From contig CAZOFT010000007.1 of assembly GCA_964579395.1 (NCBI GenBank), positions 1 through 64,000 on the forward strand: a stretch of 64,000 bases of DNA, given 5' to 3'. The translations under genes and the position numbers were made by a program. Below are positions 57,463 through 64,000 of this stretch, piece after piece; the stretch's first letter is position 1, and every line of letters begins with the position of its first letter. The notes under the pieces are model-generated. The model was not told where the DNA came from and did no database searches. It worked only from the letters and a program-made list of their open reading frames with translations. The stretch comes from JACOTV01 sp964579395 (lineage in GTDB: Bacteria > Patescibacteriota > Microgenomatia > UBA1406 > GWC2-37-13).

Positions 57463-58162
57463 TTGGAAAGTGGTCTGAATGCGTATGCTCCAATAGCTCA
57501 TTGGAGGAAAATGTCAGATTTTTGTAGAACACATAATCCAATTTGAGTTTGAGCGGAATCATTCCAAACACTTTCTGGGTATGAGTATGCGATAGATTGG
57601 CCGTCGCTTCAGTCAGTCCGTATTCAGCAAGCACTGACTCCAGATTTTTACGTCCGTATGGATAATTAAAATCGCCTGCCACTATAATCGGCTGATCTTT
57701 CGTCAGATTCGGATCATCAAAGGTATTGAATATCTGCTTCATGCGAAGAGAGTTGGTGGCCACCGGTGTGAGGTGCATGTTGTAGGTGGTGAGCATCAAT
57801 GAAGAGTCTTTTTTTGACACGAACTCAGTTTTCAGTACGGTTCGCGGCGTCTTTCGCTGTTGCACCAGGTATGTCAAGTGTTGATAAAAACTACTTGGCA
57901 GATGAAATGTTTGTGCACGCAAAAGTTCAAACTCGTGCGGATTGTAAAACGTTGCAACACCAAATATCTTTTTGCCGCGTCGGAAGCTGTTTGATACTTC
58001 TGCGATCTCATACCCCATCCCCAGAATGTGTTCAAAATACTTCTCATCAATACGCATCTCCTGAAACATTAGAATATCCGGCGCATGTTGTTCAAGAATC
58101 ATGTGAATTGTAGGGAGAGCTTTGTTGTAGTGGAGATTGTACGTGAGTGCAGAGAGTTTCAT
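57422..58162 (-). CDS. Endonuclease/exonuclease/phosphatase (EEP) family protein
   Basis: A 246-residue protein with the EEP (DNase I-like) metal-dependent hydrolase fold: LTYNLHYNKA, then DILMFQEMRID (metal Glu), VAGDFNYPYG (Asp/Asn pair), KLDYVFYKN, and HSDHFPIIS (catalytic Asp-His). No signal peptide. Substrates could be nucleic acid or a phosphoester such as a lipid or inositol phosphate. A TATAAT box (minus strand 58177-58172) lies 9 nt before the ATG. Confidence 0.9.
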   Translation of the reverse strand: MKLSALTYNLHYNKALPTIHMILEQHAPDILMFQEMRIDEKYFEHILGMGYEIAEVSNSFRRGKKIFGVATFYNPHEFELLRAQTFHLPSSFYQHLTYLVQQRKTPRTVLKTEFVSKKDSSLMLTTYNMHLTPVATNSLRMKQIFNTFDDPNLTKDQPIIVAGDFNYPYGRKNLESVLAEYGLTEATANLSHTHTQKVFGMIPLKLKLDYVFYKNLTFSSNELLEHTHSDHFPIISSFLYETSKKK

Positions 58163-58194
58163 TTCCTCATTATTATACAGGATTTTTCAGGGGG

Positions 58195-58329
58195 ATTGCA
58201 TTATCGACATTTTATCCACACATCCAAATACATGAGGACAATATATTAGTTAGATTGTTCCAATAGTCTAATATAAAATGCATAAAACTATAGGATATCA
58301 ATATTTTATCGATCTTCATTCTATAGGCC
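58195..58329. other. AT-rich divergent intergenic region with DnaA-box-like sites
   Basis: TTATCGACA (58201-58209) and the consensus DnaA box TTATCCACA (58212-58220) are tandem with a 2-bp gap, next to about 110 bp of strongly AT-rich DNA. The region lies between divergent genes and about 5 kb from rpmH and yidC, which often flank bacterial origins. No dnaA gene is visible. It is a candidate replication origin or a DnaA-regulated site. Confidence 0.35.
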
Positions 58330-58358
58330 TTGACAAGAATATGTCTGTTATTTATAGT
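58330..58358 (+). promoter_or_regulatory. Consensus promoter of the 55-codon gene
   Basis: TTGACA (58330-58335), 17 bp, TATAGT (58353-58358), 9 nt to the ATG at 58368. One of the best promoters in the window. Confidence 0.8.
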
Positions 58359-58367
58359 TAAATTGAT

Positions 58368-58535
58368 ATGAAGTTACAACTCTTTAAACCGCAGCAGCAG
58401 CCTAAAGCATCTGTCAGAGTCGGCGTGTCGCAGACACGGGATGAGCAAGGCAAGGACGCAGCGTTTATCGAAAAGCAATTTGGGCTTCTTAAAAAGCGCC
58501 ACATTGCTCCACCGGTTCGTTTGTTGAAGTTATAG
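58368..58535 (+). CDS. Small basic protein of unknown function (55 aa)
   Basis: The frame runs from ATG 58368 to TAG 58533-58535. The product starts MKLQLFKPQQQPKASVRVGV and ends IAPPVRLLKL. It is basic and soluble, with a helical middle (DEQGKDAAFIEKQFGLLKKR). No family recognised. Support for a real gene comes from the consensus promoter 9 nt upstream and a strong terminator about 100 bp downstream with no other gene in between. The alternative is a short regulatory RNA from the same promoter. Confidence 0.55.
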   Translation: MKLQLFKPQQQPKASVRVGVSQTRDEQGKDAAFIEKQFGLLKKRHIAPPVRLLKL

Positions 58536-58633
58536 AACAGGTGTGCAGGCAAACGTAATGCGTTTGTTGAAGGTGTGTTGATGAAAGAAGAAAAGTGAGG
58601 TGGCTTAAACAAACTGTTTAGGCCATAAAAAAA

Positions 58634-58691
58634 AGAGCATCACTACCGCTCGTATGAAAAGGGGACGACGAGTAGTAATGCTCTTTTTTTT
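58634..58691. terminator. Strong bidirectional intrinsic terminator
   Basis: AGAGCATCACTAC (58634-58646) pairs with GTAGTAATGCTCT (58672-58684) with one mismatch, followed by eight T (58684-58691) on the plus strand and preceded by A-runs that give T on the minus strand. It ends the 55-codon transcript and can also end the DUF2298 transcript arriving from 58765. Confidence 0.88.
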
Positions 58692-58764
58692 GTCTTTCAA
58701 CAAGTGTCAAAAAACAGAACACAATAAGACTATCATGGTGAAAAATATTTGTCAACATGATGTA

Positions 58765-61005
58765 TCAATTTACTTGATACAGAGCCCCAGAGCCATCACT
58801 TGACCGAAAGATAAGGCGGCCAATTTGTTCAAATTTTTTCTCAAAGAGAGAGGGGTATTTATCTTGCTCTAATCGCGACACAACAACGTAATCTACGCGA
58901 TATTTTTGCAGAAGTTGCCGCGCTTCATTGGGGTCAGTGGTTTCATAAATGCGCTGAATATCAGGGCTACGTACTCCTACAATGTCAGGGCTTCCCCGCC
59001 ACAGCCATTCATGCACCCACCAGCCGGCAGGGGTCGGGAGGCCGGTATATGACGAAATACGATTATAGTCAGTATACGAATCACCTTGTGCTTCCAAAAT
59101 AACCGCATAGTCTTTAATGCTGCTATTAATATACTGCACGAGTTCATAGTCAGCCGGATGCGATTCCTGCAGCCACGCGATACCATTGAGTAGTGGCGCC
59201 TTGCGCAAATCGCCATAGTAGCTTTTAAACGAATACAGTGAGTACAGCATGGGAAGGCCGGTGATAAGGGCAAACAAGACCACTAGAATGGTGTTTTTCA
59301 ATGTGTCTTTGAGTTGCCAATACGTATAGGCAGCGGCCAAGGACATGAGGATATACGCCTGATAACCGAGCTTAAACATGGTGTTTGCACGAAAGTGATC
59401 GGGATAAATATCTTTGGCGTAGAAAAATTCAGGAATCAGTATCAGGAAAAAGCCGAAAGCGAAAAAGATTCCGGTAATAAGATGGTGGCGCGTGATTGGC
59501 AGCGTACGCCGTTTTATGTGCCATGTAGTCCAAACAAAGAGCAGTGCACTTATGGCAAAAAACCCCCATAACACAAAGAGCATCCACCAGGCAGAGTGCT
59601 GACACTTACCCGGCTCCATAAGTAGTGGTCCCAGTTTGGTCGCTTCCTTCCTACCCAGTGCCGCAAGGAGCCAATCTGAACAGTTGATCCCGACTCCGCT
59701 TGCAAATGGTTTGAAAAACAACGAAAATGGCAGGGAAAACGTCAAAAATGAAGCGGTCAGAAGCACCATTTGCTTTCCCCATGCCACCCAATCCCGATTA
59801 AATGCCCAGAGTAATATGCCCAGCAAAAGCGCGTAAATGGGGCCATCAAACGCATTTGTCATGTAGTGTACTGCTAAAAGAAACCCAAACAAAATGATGT
59901 ACGAGTTGGGGAATGTCAACATCTGAAATTGAGATGATGCAGCGTGTTTTGTCCGGGGGGACTTTATAGCGTGATGCGTATTTGCGACGCCGTAAACAGA
60001 GGAAAAGAAATGGTAGATTAACGTTATCGTAACAAGCACAAATGGGATATCAAATACATGCCCATGCAAGTCGGCCACCACGTAGGAATAACTCGGAAAC
60101 TCATGAATTGTGTAGGGGATAAAGCGCGTAGCATTTGGGTACCAGTATGCGGTCGGATTGTACCCGCTCAGAATCTCCCAAAACGGCACCGGCTTTTCTG
60201 CCGTATAGCCTTTGGTGAATAGATATATGGTATGGAAGTTTCCGGAAAAGTTTACCAAAGCCGCCGCGAGAGCGCCCACGATACCTGCATGCATCACCAT
60301 GCGTTTGGTGATTTTTTTCGGAAAAGTTACAAACTGGTATCCTAGCGAAAAACACAAAGCGGCGCTCAGTCCCAGAATCATGGCAAGCGTGAGGTTGTAG
60401 CCAACTGCACTGGAGATGTCGGTGAGGCGTATCATGACTGCCGCAACCATGTGGCCGAAATAATAGTAGTTGATGGGATATCCTCCGGGATTTGCCAAAT
60501 CGGGGCCGTACCACATATCTTTTGGTGGAAAGTAGGCGCTACGCAATACAGCATTTATAAATCCAAAATCCATAAACTTCTCAAGCCCGTGAATCGATGG
60601 TTCTTGACCGCGGATATAGGCAAGAAACAAAAAGCAAGATGCAAAAACCACCACTTCTACAGCAAAGAGTTTGCGCTTTAAGAAAGAGCCATACCAAGCC
60701 CTAATACTTGAAAATAGGGGTATTTTTTTTGAACGATTATGCCAGAGGTAGCGTTTGTAGAGATATCCGTTGAGAATGGCCCACAGCGCAACAATGCCGA
60801 CTAAAGCAGGTCGGACAAACGGCACGAGCTTCACGGTGCCCAGCACATATTGAGAGTACGTGATGAGAATAAGTCCCAATGTCATGCCGACGGCAAATCC
60901 TCTATCGCGAGATGTGGGAAGCAGAAGCGAAGTCAATGGGAGGAAAATAAGACCAATCCCCAAGAGGGTGATGATCCAATAGAGTGACATGACAAACCAA
61001 TCCAT
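58765..61005 (-). CDS. DUF2298 (YYY-domain) polytopic membrane protein
   Basis: A 746-residue protein with about fifteen membrane helices. The segments GLEKFMDFGFINAVLRSAYF and NPGGYPINYYYFGH, with the YYY run, are the signature of DUF2298 (chlor_Arch_YYY), found in Chloroflexi, archaea and CPR. The arrangement resembles GT-C glycosyltransferases, with the acidic/aromatic loop outside, but no activity is known. The C-terminal soluble part (about 640-746) contains SSYTGLPTPAGWWVHEWLWR. TATAAT lies 9 nt before the ATG. Confidence 0.93.
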   Translation of the reverse strand: MDWFVMSLYWIITLLGIGLIFLPLTSLLLPTSRDRGFAVGMTLGLILITYSQYVLGTVKLVPFVRPALVGIVALWAILNGYLYKRYLWHNRSKKIPLFSSIRAWYGSFLKRKLFAVEVVVFASCFLFLAYIRGQEPSIHGLEKFMDFGFINAVLRSAYFPPKDMWYGPDLANPGGYPINYYYFGHMVAAVMIRLTDISSAVGYNLTLAMILGLSAALCFSLGYQFVTFPKKITKRMVMHAGIVGALAAALVNFSGNFHTIYLFTKGYTAEKPVPFWEILSGYNPTAYWYPNATRFIPYTIHEFPSYSYVVADLHGHVFDIPFVLVTITLIYHFFSSVYGVANTHHAIKSPRTKHAASSQFQMLTFPNSYIILFGFLLAVHYMTNAFDGPIYALLLGILLWAFNRDWVAWGKQMVLLTASFLTFSLPFSLFFKPFASGVGINCSDWLLAALGRKEATKLGPLLMEPGKCQHSAWWMLFVLWGFFAISALLFVWTTWHIKRRTLPITRHHLITGIFFAFGFFLILIPEFFYAKDIYPDHFRANTMFKLGYQAYILMSLAAAYTYWQLKDTLKNTILVVLFALITGLPMLYSLYSFKSYYGDLRKAPLLNGIAWLQESHPADYELVQYINSSIKDYAVILEAQGDSYTDYNRISSYTGLPTPAGWWVHEWLWRGSPDIVGVRSPDIQRIYETTDPNEARQLLQKYRVDYVVVSRLEQDKYPSLFEKKFEQIGRLIFRSSDGSGALYQVN

Positions 61006-61014
61006 ATGAGCGTT

Positions 61015-61029
61015 ATTATACGATATAAT
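61015..61029. promoter_or_regulatory. Back-to-back -10 boxes: DUF2298 (-) and valS (+)
   Basis: TATAAT on the minus strand (61020-61015), 9 nt before the ATG at 61005, and TATAAT on the plus strand (61024-61029), separated by 3 bp. The plus-strand box would give valS a leader of about 80 nt. Confidence 0.5.
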
Positions 61030-61114
61030 TGCAGATACGTAAGAAAGTGTAAATGTAAAAGTGCCGCTGGTAAATAGGGTAAGCGTTTAAACACTCTCCA
61101 GAAGTAGTCAATAT

Positions 61115-63202
61115 ATGGATAAAACATTTCAGCCACAGCAGTGGGAAGGTAAGCTCTATCAAGCCTGGGAGGAGGCTGGGGTCTTTCACGCCGACAACTC
61201 ATCTGACAAAAAACCATTTACGATCATTCTCCCGCCACCAAATGCGAATGCCGATCTTCATCTGGGGCACGCTATGTATGTATATGAAGACATCATGATT
61301 CGTTACCACAAGCTGCAGGGGTTTGAGACGCTCTGGTTGCCGGGCGCAGATCATGCCGGATTTGAGACACAGTTTGTGTTTGAAAAGCATCTGAAAAAAC
61401 AAGGGAAAAGTCGCTTTGATTACGATCAGGAGACGCTGTATCAGATGATTTGGGACTTTGTGCAGGAAAACCGCGGTAGTATGGAGAACCAGTTTCGCCG
61501 CCTCGGGTTTGCCTTAGATTGGGACCGTATGAAGTTTACCCTTGATGAAGACGGGGTGCAGATAGTCAAAGAAACCTTTGTACAGATGTACAAAGAAGGT
61601 TTGATTTATCGCGATATGCGCCTGGTGAACTACTGTACGCATTGTGGAACCGGGTTTTCTGATTTGGAAGTAAAACATGTTGAGCGCCGCGATCCGCTCT
61701 ATTACATGAAATACGGGCCATTTGTGCTGGCGACCGTCCGCCCCGAAACCAAATTCGGCGACACGGCAGTGGCAGTGCACCCCAAAGACAAGCGTTACAG
61801 CAAATACATCGGGCAAGAAGTTGAGGTGCAGGGGCTGAACGGGCCGTTTACCCTACAGGTTATCGGTGATGAGGCAGTGGATCCGGAATTCGGAACCGGT
61901 GTAGTCAAAGTGACTCCGGCGCACGACTTTAATGATTTTGAGATGGCAAAGCGTCATGATCTGGCGTTTAAGCAAGTTATTGGCATGGACGGAAAGCTTA
62001 CTGAACTGGCCGGGAAGTATGCCGGTATGCGTGTGGCTTCAGCACGAGCCGCCGTGGTTGCGGGCTTGCAGGAGGCGGGACTCATAGACCATATTGATGA
62101 AGATTACGAGCATGCAGTGGCCACGTGCTATAAGTGTGCTCGCGTCCTGGAGCCGATGCTTATGCCGCAGTGGTATGTGAAAGTGCGCCCCTTGGCTGAT
62201 CGCGCGCTTGAGGCAGTAACGAGTGGCAAAGTGCAGTTTAATACACCGCAATACAAAAATCGCGCTGTTGATTGGCTTACCAATTTTCATGACTGGAACA
62301 TTTCTCGTCAGATCGTGTGGGGTATTCGTATTCCGGCCTATCGCTGTGCCGCCGCCGATGCTCAATCCGATGATGCTTGGTTTGTGAGCGCAACCGCGCC
62401 TGAAGCGTGTGAAAAATGTGGCACCTGTGAATTTGTCCAAGACACTGACACTTTTGATACCTGGTTTTCCAGCGGTCAGTGGCCTTTTACGACGCTGCAG
62501 ACGAATGAACCGGGAGACTTTGAGAAGTTTTATTCTACATCGGTGATGGAGACAGGCTATGACATTCTCCCCTGGTGGGTCTGTCGCATGATTATGCTGG
62601 GTCTTTATAAGACAGGAGACGTGCCGTTTTCCTATGTGTATCTGCACGGGTTGGTGCGCGACATCAAAGGCCAAAAGATGAGTAAGTCCAAGGGAAATGT
62701 GATGAATCCGCTTGAAATGGTTGATAAGTATGGTGCTGACGCGCTTCGTGCTGCTTTGGTTTTTGAAGTGGGAAATGGAGTGGATCAGCGTCTTTCTGAT
62801 GATAAGGTACGTGCGATGCGCAACTTTGCGAATAAAATCTGGAATATCGGACGATTTTTGGAGATGAATAAAGAGTCTGCTGCACAAGATGGCGATATGC
62901 CCGAAGCAGTATCTGAGCTGAAAAAAGAGTTTGAGGCACTTGAAAAAAGTCATCATGCATATATGAAGCAGTATCAGTTTTCCTATGCATTCGGCGATTT
63001 GTATGAGTTTTTGTGGCATCGATTTGCCGATCACTATATAGAAACATTGAAAGATGAGTTGAAAAATGGTAATATACAGGTGTATCAGGCTCTTGAAAGG
63101 GTCTATATTGGATGTTTGCAGATGCTGCATCCATTTGTGCCTTTCGTAACTGAAGCAGTATATGGCCAGTTCAAGAGCGAGATGTTATATAAGCAGTCAT
63201 AA
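61115..63202 (+). CDS. valS: Valyl-tRNA synthetase, C-terminally short
   Basis: A 695-residue class I synthetase. The HIGH motif is HLGH in NANADLHLGHAMYVYED. The CP1 editing domain (about 170-310) has TVRPETKFGDTAVAV and GTGVVKVTPAHDFNDFEMAK. KMSKS lies in DIKGQKMSKSKGNVMNPLEM. Binding residues of ValRS rather than IleRS or LeuRS are clear (NISRQIVWGIRIPAY). The protein stops about midway through the anticodon-binding bundle (LHPFVPFVTEAVYGQF then 10 residues), lacking the remaining 100 or so residues and the C-terminal coiled coil of typical ValRS (about 880 residues). No frameshifted remainder follows. Confidence 0.95.
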   Translation: MDKTFQPQQWEGKLYQAWEEAGVFHADNSSDKKPFTIILPPPNANADLHLGHAMYVYEDIMIRYHKLQGFETLWLPGADHAGFETQFVFEKHLKKQGKSRFDYDQETLYQMIWDFVQENRGSMENQFRRLGFALDWDRMKFTLDEDGVQIVKETFVQMYKEGLIYRDMRLVNYCTHCGTGFSDLEVKHVERRDPLYYMKYGPFVLATVRPETKFGDTAVAVHPKDKRYSKYIGQEVEVQGLNGPFTLQVIGDEAVDPEFGTGVVKVTPAHDFNDFEMAKRHDLAFKQVIGMDGKLTELAGKYAGMRVASARAAVVAGLQEAGLIDHIDEDYEHAVATCYKCARVLEPMLMPQWYVKVRPLADRALEAVTSGKVQFNTPQYKNRAVDWLTNFHDWNISRQIVWGIRIPAYRCAAADAQSDDAWFVSATAPEACEKCGTCEFVQDTDTFDTWFSSGQWPFTTLQTNEPGDFEKFYSTSVMETGYDILPWWVCRMIMLGLYKTGDVPFSYVYLHGLVRDIKGQKMSKSKGNVMNPLEMVDKYGADALRAALVFEVGNGVDQRLSDDKVRAMRNFANKIWNIGRFLEMNKESAAQDGDMPEAVSELKKEFEALEKSHHAYMKQYQFSYAFGDLYEFLWHRFADHYIETLKDELKNGNIQVYQALERVYIGCLQMLHPFVPFVTEAVYGQFKSEMLYKQS

Positions 63203-63234
63203 GATTTTTACTATTTTCCCATTAGGTTCTCACC

Positions 63235-63372
63235 ATGAGTAAGCAAGTCAGTCAACCGAAAAAAGCAAAGCGTATGCGTAAGCATGGCTTTTTGGCCCGT
63301 ATGAGCACTAAAAAAGGTGCCGATGTTATCAAGCGTCGTCGTGCCAAAGGCCGCGCCCGCCTCTCCATCTAA
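63235..63372 (+). CDS. rpmH: 50S ribosomal protein L34
   Basis: A 45-residue strongly basic protein. The core KRMRKHGFLARMSTKKG, then ADVIKRRRAKGRARLS, is the canonical L34 sequence; the N-terminal part (SKQVSQPKKA) matches the usual YQPSK region loosely. It is part of the large ribosomal subunit. The gene is followed 12 bp later by yidC; the rnpA gene normally found between them is absent. Confidence 0.95.
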   Translation: MSKQVSQPKKAKRMRKHGFLARMSTKKGADVIKRRRAKGRARLSI

Positions 63373-63384
63373 AGCCGATTTTTC

Positions 63385-64000
63385 ATGATAGGTAGCGATA
63401 TTTTCTCAAGCATCTTCATTATTCCGGTCGTCAATGTACTGATCGCGTTTTATCACGTCTTCTTGTATCTGAGTATTCCCGGCGCATTCGGATTGGCTAT
63501 TGTTGCGCTCACTGCGGGTGTTCGTCTGGCAATGCATCCGCTGTTTATGCAGCAGATCCACACACAAAAAAAGATGGCTGATCTGAAGCCGCACTTGGAT
63601 CACATCAGTAAAAAGCATAAAGAGGATCCAAAAAAATTACAGGCAGAGCAAATGCGCATCTATCGTGAGGCAGGGCTCAATCCGGCCTCGGGTTGTTTGC
63701 TTCTTATCGTGCAGATGCCGGTTTTTATCGGTCTGTACAATTCGCTATCCAGCCTCCTGACGCATGGAAGCGGAGCGGATGTGGTGGCGAGCATCAACAA
63801 AGTGCTCTACGCGCCGTTTCTTGAAATCTCCTCTATTGACCCGATGTTTCTCGGGTTTAATCTGGCGCTCTCGCCGCAAAAAGCCGGTGCCTGGTACTAC
63901 TATTTGGTGCCCGTTATCACTGCCGGATTGCAATATGCACAGACTGTCTTGACGATGAGCAGTACGCAAGCCACCCCACAGCCGAAAAAAGGTGATGAAA
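63385..64000 (+). CDS. yidC: Membrane protein insertase YidC/Oxa1 (3' end outside window)
   Basis: The first 205 residues of a YidC/Oxa1 insertase. It starts with a membrane helix (about 8-38), the conserved LTAGVRLAMHPLFMQQIHTQ with the hydrophilic-groove Arg, a cytoplasmic helical hairpin (KPHLDHISKKHKEDPKKLQA), then AGLNPASGCLLLIVQMPVFI (helix 3) and a further helix near 175-190. The protein inserts and folds inner-membrane proteins with or without SecYEG. It lacks the large external P1 domain of proteobacterial YidC, as in Gram-positive and CPR forms. No stop before the window edge. Confidence 0.95.
   Translation, partial: MIGSDIFSSIFIIPVVNVLIAFYHVFLYLSIPGAFGLAIVALTAGVRLAMHPLFMQQIHTQKKMADLKPHLDHISKKHKEDPKKLQAEQMRIYREAGLNPASGCLLLIVQMPVFIGLYNSLSSLLTHGSGADVVASINKVLYAPFLEISSIDPMFLGFNLALSPQKAGAWYYYLVPVITAGLQYAQTVLTMSSTQATPQPKKGDE

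Noticed and set aside
61030..61114. T-box riboswitch before valS
   Set aside because: The leader is only about 85 nt and shows no T-box sequence, specifier stem or terminator.
62039..63130. Long open frame (about 360 codons) on the minus strand opposite valS
   Set aside because: It is antisense to the most conserved part of valyl-tRNA synthetase, has no family resemblance or start signals, and arises from codon bias of the real gene.
1..64000. CRISPR arrays, insertion sequences, prophage genes, tRNA genes
   Set aside because: No regularly spaced repeats, transposase motifs or phage structural genes were seen, and no cloverleaf with a GTTCRA-type T loop was found in the short intergenic gaps. 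Reading by eye could miss a tRNA with an intron.

Overview
The window looks like a chromosomal segment of a member of the Candidate Phyla Radiation (Patescibacteria), most plausibly a Microgenomates-like lineage. The evidence is the gene content: DUF4012, DUF2130, DUF2079 and DUF2298 (YYY) membrane proteins, TrbC-like pilins, many single-anchor envelope proteins of unknown function, and an archaeal-style mevalonate pathway. Genes are tightly packed with many 4-bp start/stop overlaps and tail-to-tail overlaps. TGA is used as stop, so this is not one of the recoded CPR lineages. No database search was possible; the lineage assignment is inference. No tRNA genes, insertion sequences or CRISPR arrays were seen.

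Layout. 1-5.0 kb: end of a TPR protein, a cellulose-synthase-like GT2 and two convergent paralogous GT-C-type membrane enzymes. 5.0-6.9 kb: FMN reductase, a cohesin-like surface protein with an LPQSG tail, and small genes. 7.0-9.5 kb: a tail-to-tail histidine kinase and response regulator, then a GlsB-type membrane protein. 9.7-14.6 kb: XRE regulator with membrane partner, thioredoxin with a Met-rich linker, DipZ-like reductant exporter, unknown envelope protein, and beta-lactamase-fold hydrolase. 14.6-16.6 kb: MarR regulator, fasciclin protein and SGNH hydrolase on the minus strand. 16.7-21.7 kb: envelope proteins, alpha/beta hydrolase, DUF2079 protein, Na/Ca exchanger. 21.8-25.0 kb: a double SipW/TasA-like secretion module. 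25.2-32.4 kb: an RHH-fused nucleotide-hydrolase-like protein, tRNA-binding protein, NlpC/P60, Nudix, hexapeptide acetyltransferase, glmS, yvcK/glmR, a haem-type membrane protein and a cyclophilin. 32.4-40.5 kb: DUF4012, DUF2130, an orphan 5S rRNA with its own promoter, a bPH2 protein, a PPM-like/propeller protein, and an ECF-type sigma factor with a small membrane partner.

40.6-50.1 kb is the metabolic core: HMG-CoA reductase, HMG-CoA synthase, acetyl-CoA acetyltransferase, a DUF35 OB-fold protein, mevalonate kinase, a probable phosphomevalonate kinase, a HAD hydrolase, diphosphomevalonate decarboxylase, a type I IPP isomerase and undecaprenyl diphosphate synthase. Together these cover acetyl-CoA to IPP/DMAPP, plus the cis-prenyltransferase step for the lipid carrier. 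A trans-prenyltransferase (short-chain prenyl diphosphate synthase) is not in the window. Three of these proteins look altered at key positions: the isomerase has Ser at the catalytic Cys, the decarboxylase has Asn at the catalytic Asp, and the DUF35 protein lacks its zinc ribbon.

50.1-64 kb: Fic protein, ATP-dependent DNA ligase, an operon of MFS transporter, hydrolase and two GT2 enzymes sharing a 69-bp identical tract, a third GT2, an EEP-family hydrolase, an AT-rich intergenic region with DnaA-box-like sites, a 55-codon gene with a consensus promoter and terminator, a DUF2298 protein, a short valyl-tRNA synthetase, rpmH and yidC (cut by the window edge).

A recurring regulatory pattern is a TATAAT-like -10 hexamer placed 6-9 nt before the start codon with no Shine-Dalgarno sequence, which implies leaderless transcription of many genes. 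A small minority carry strong Shine-Dalgarno sequences.
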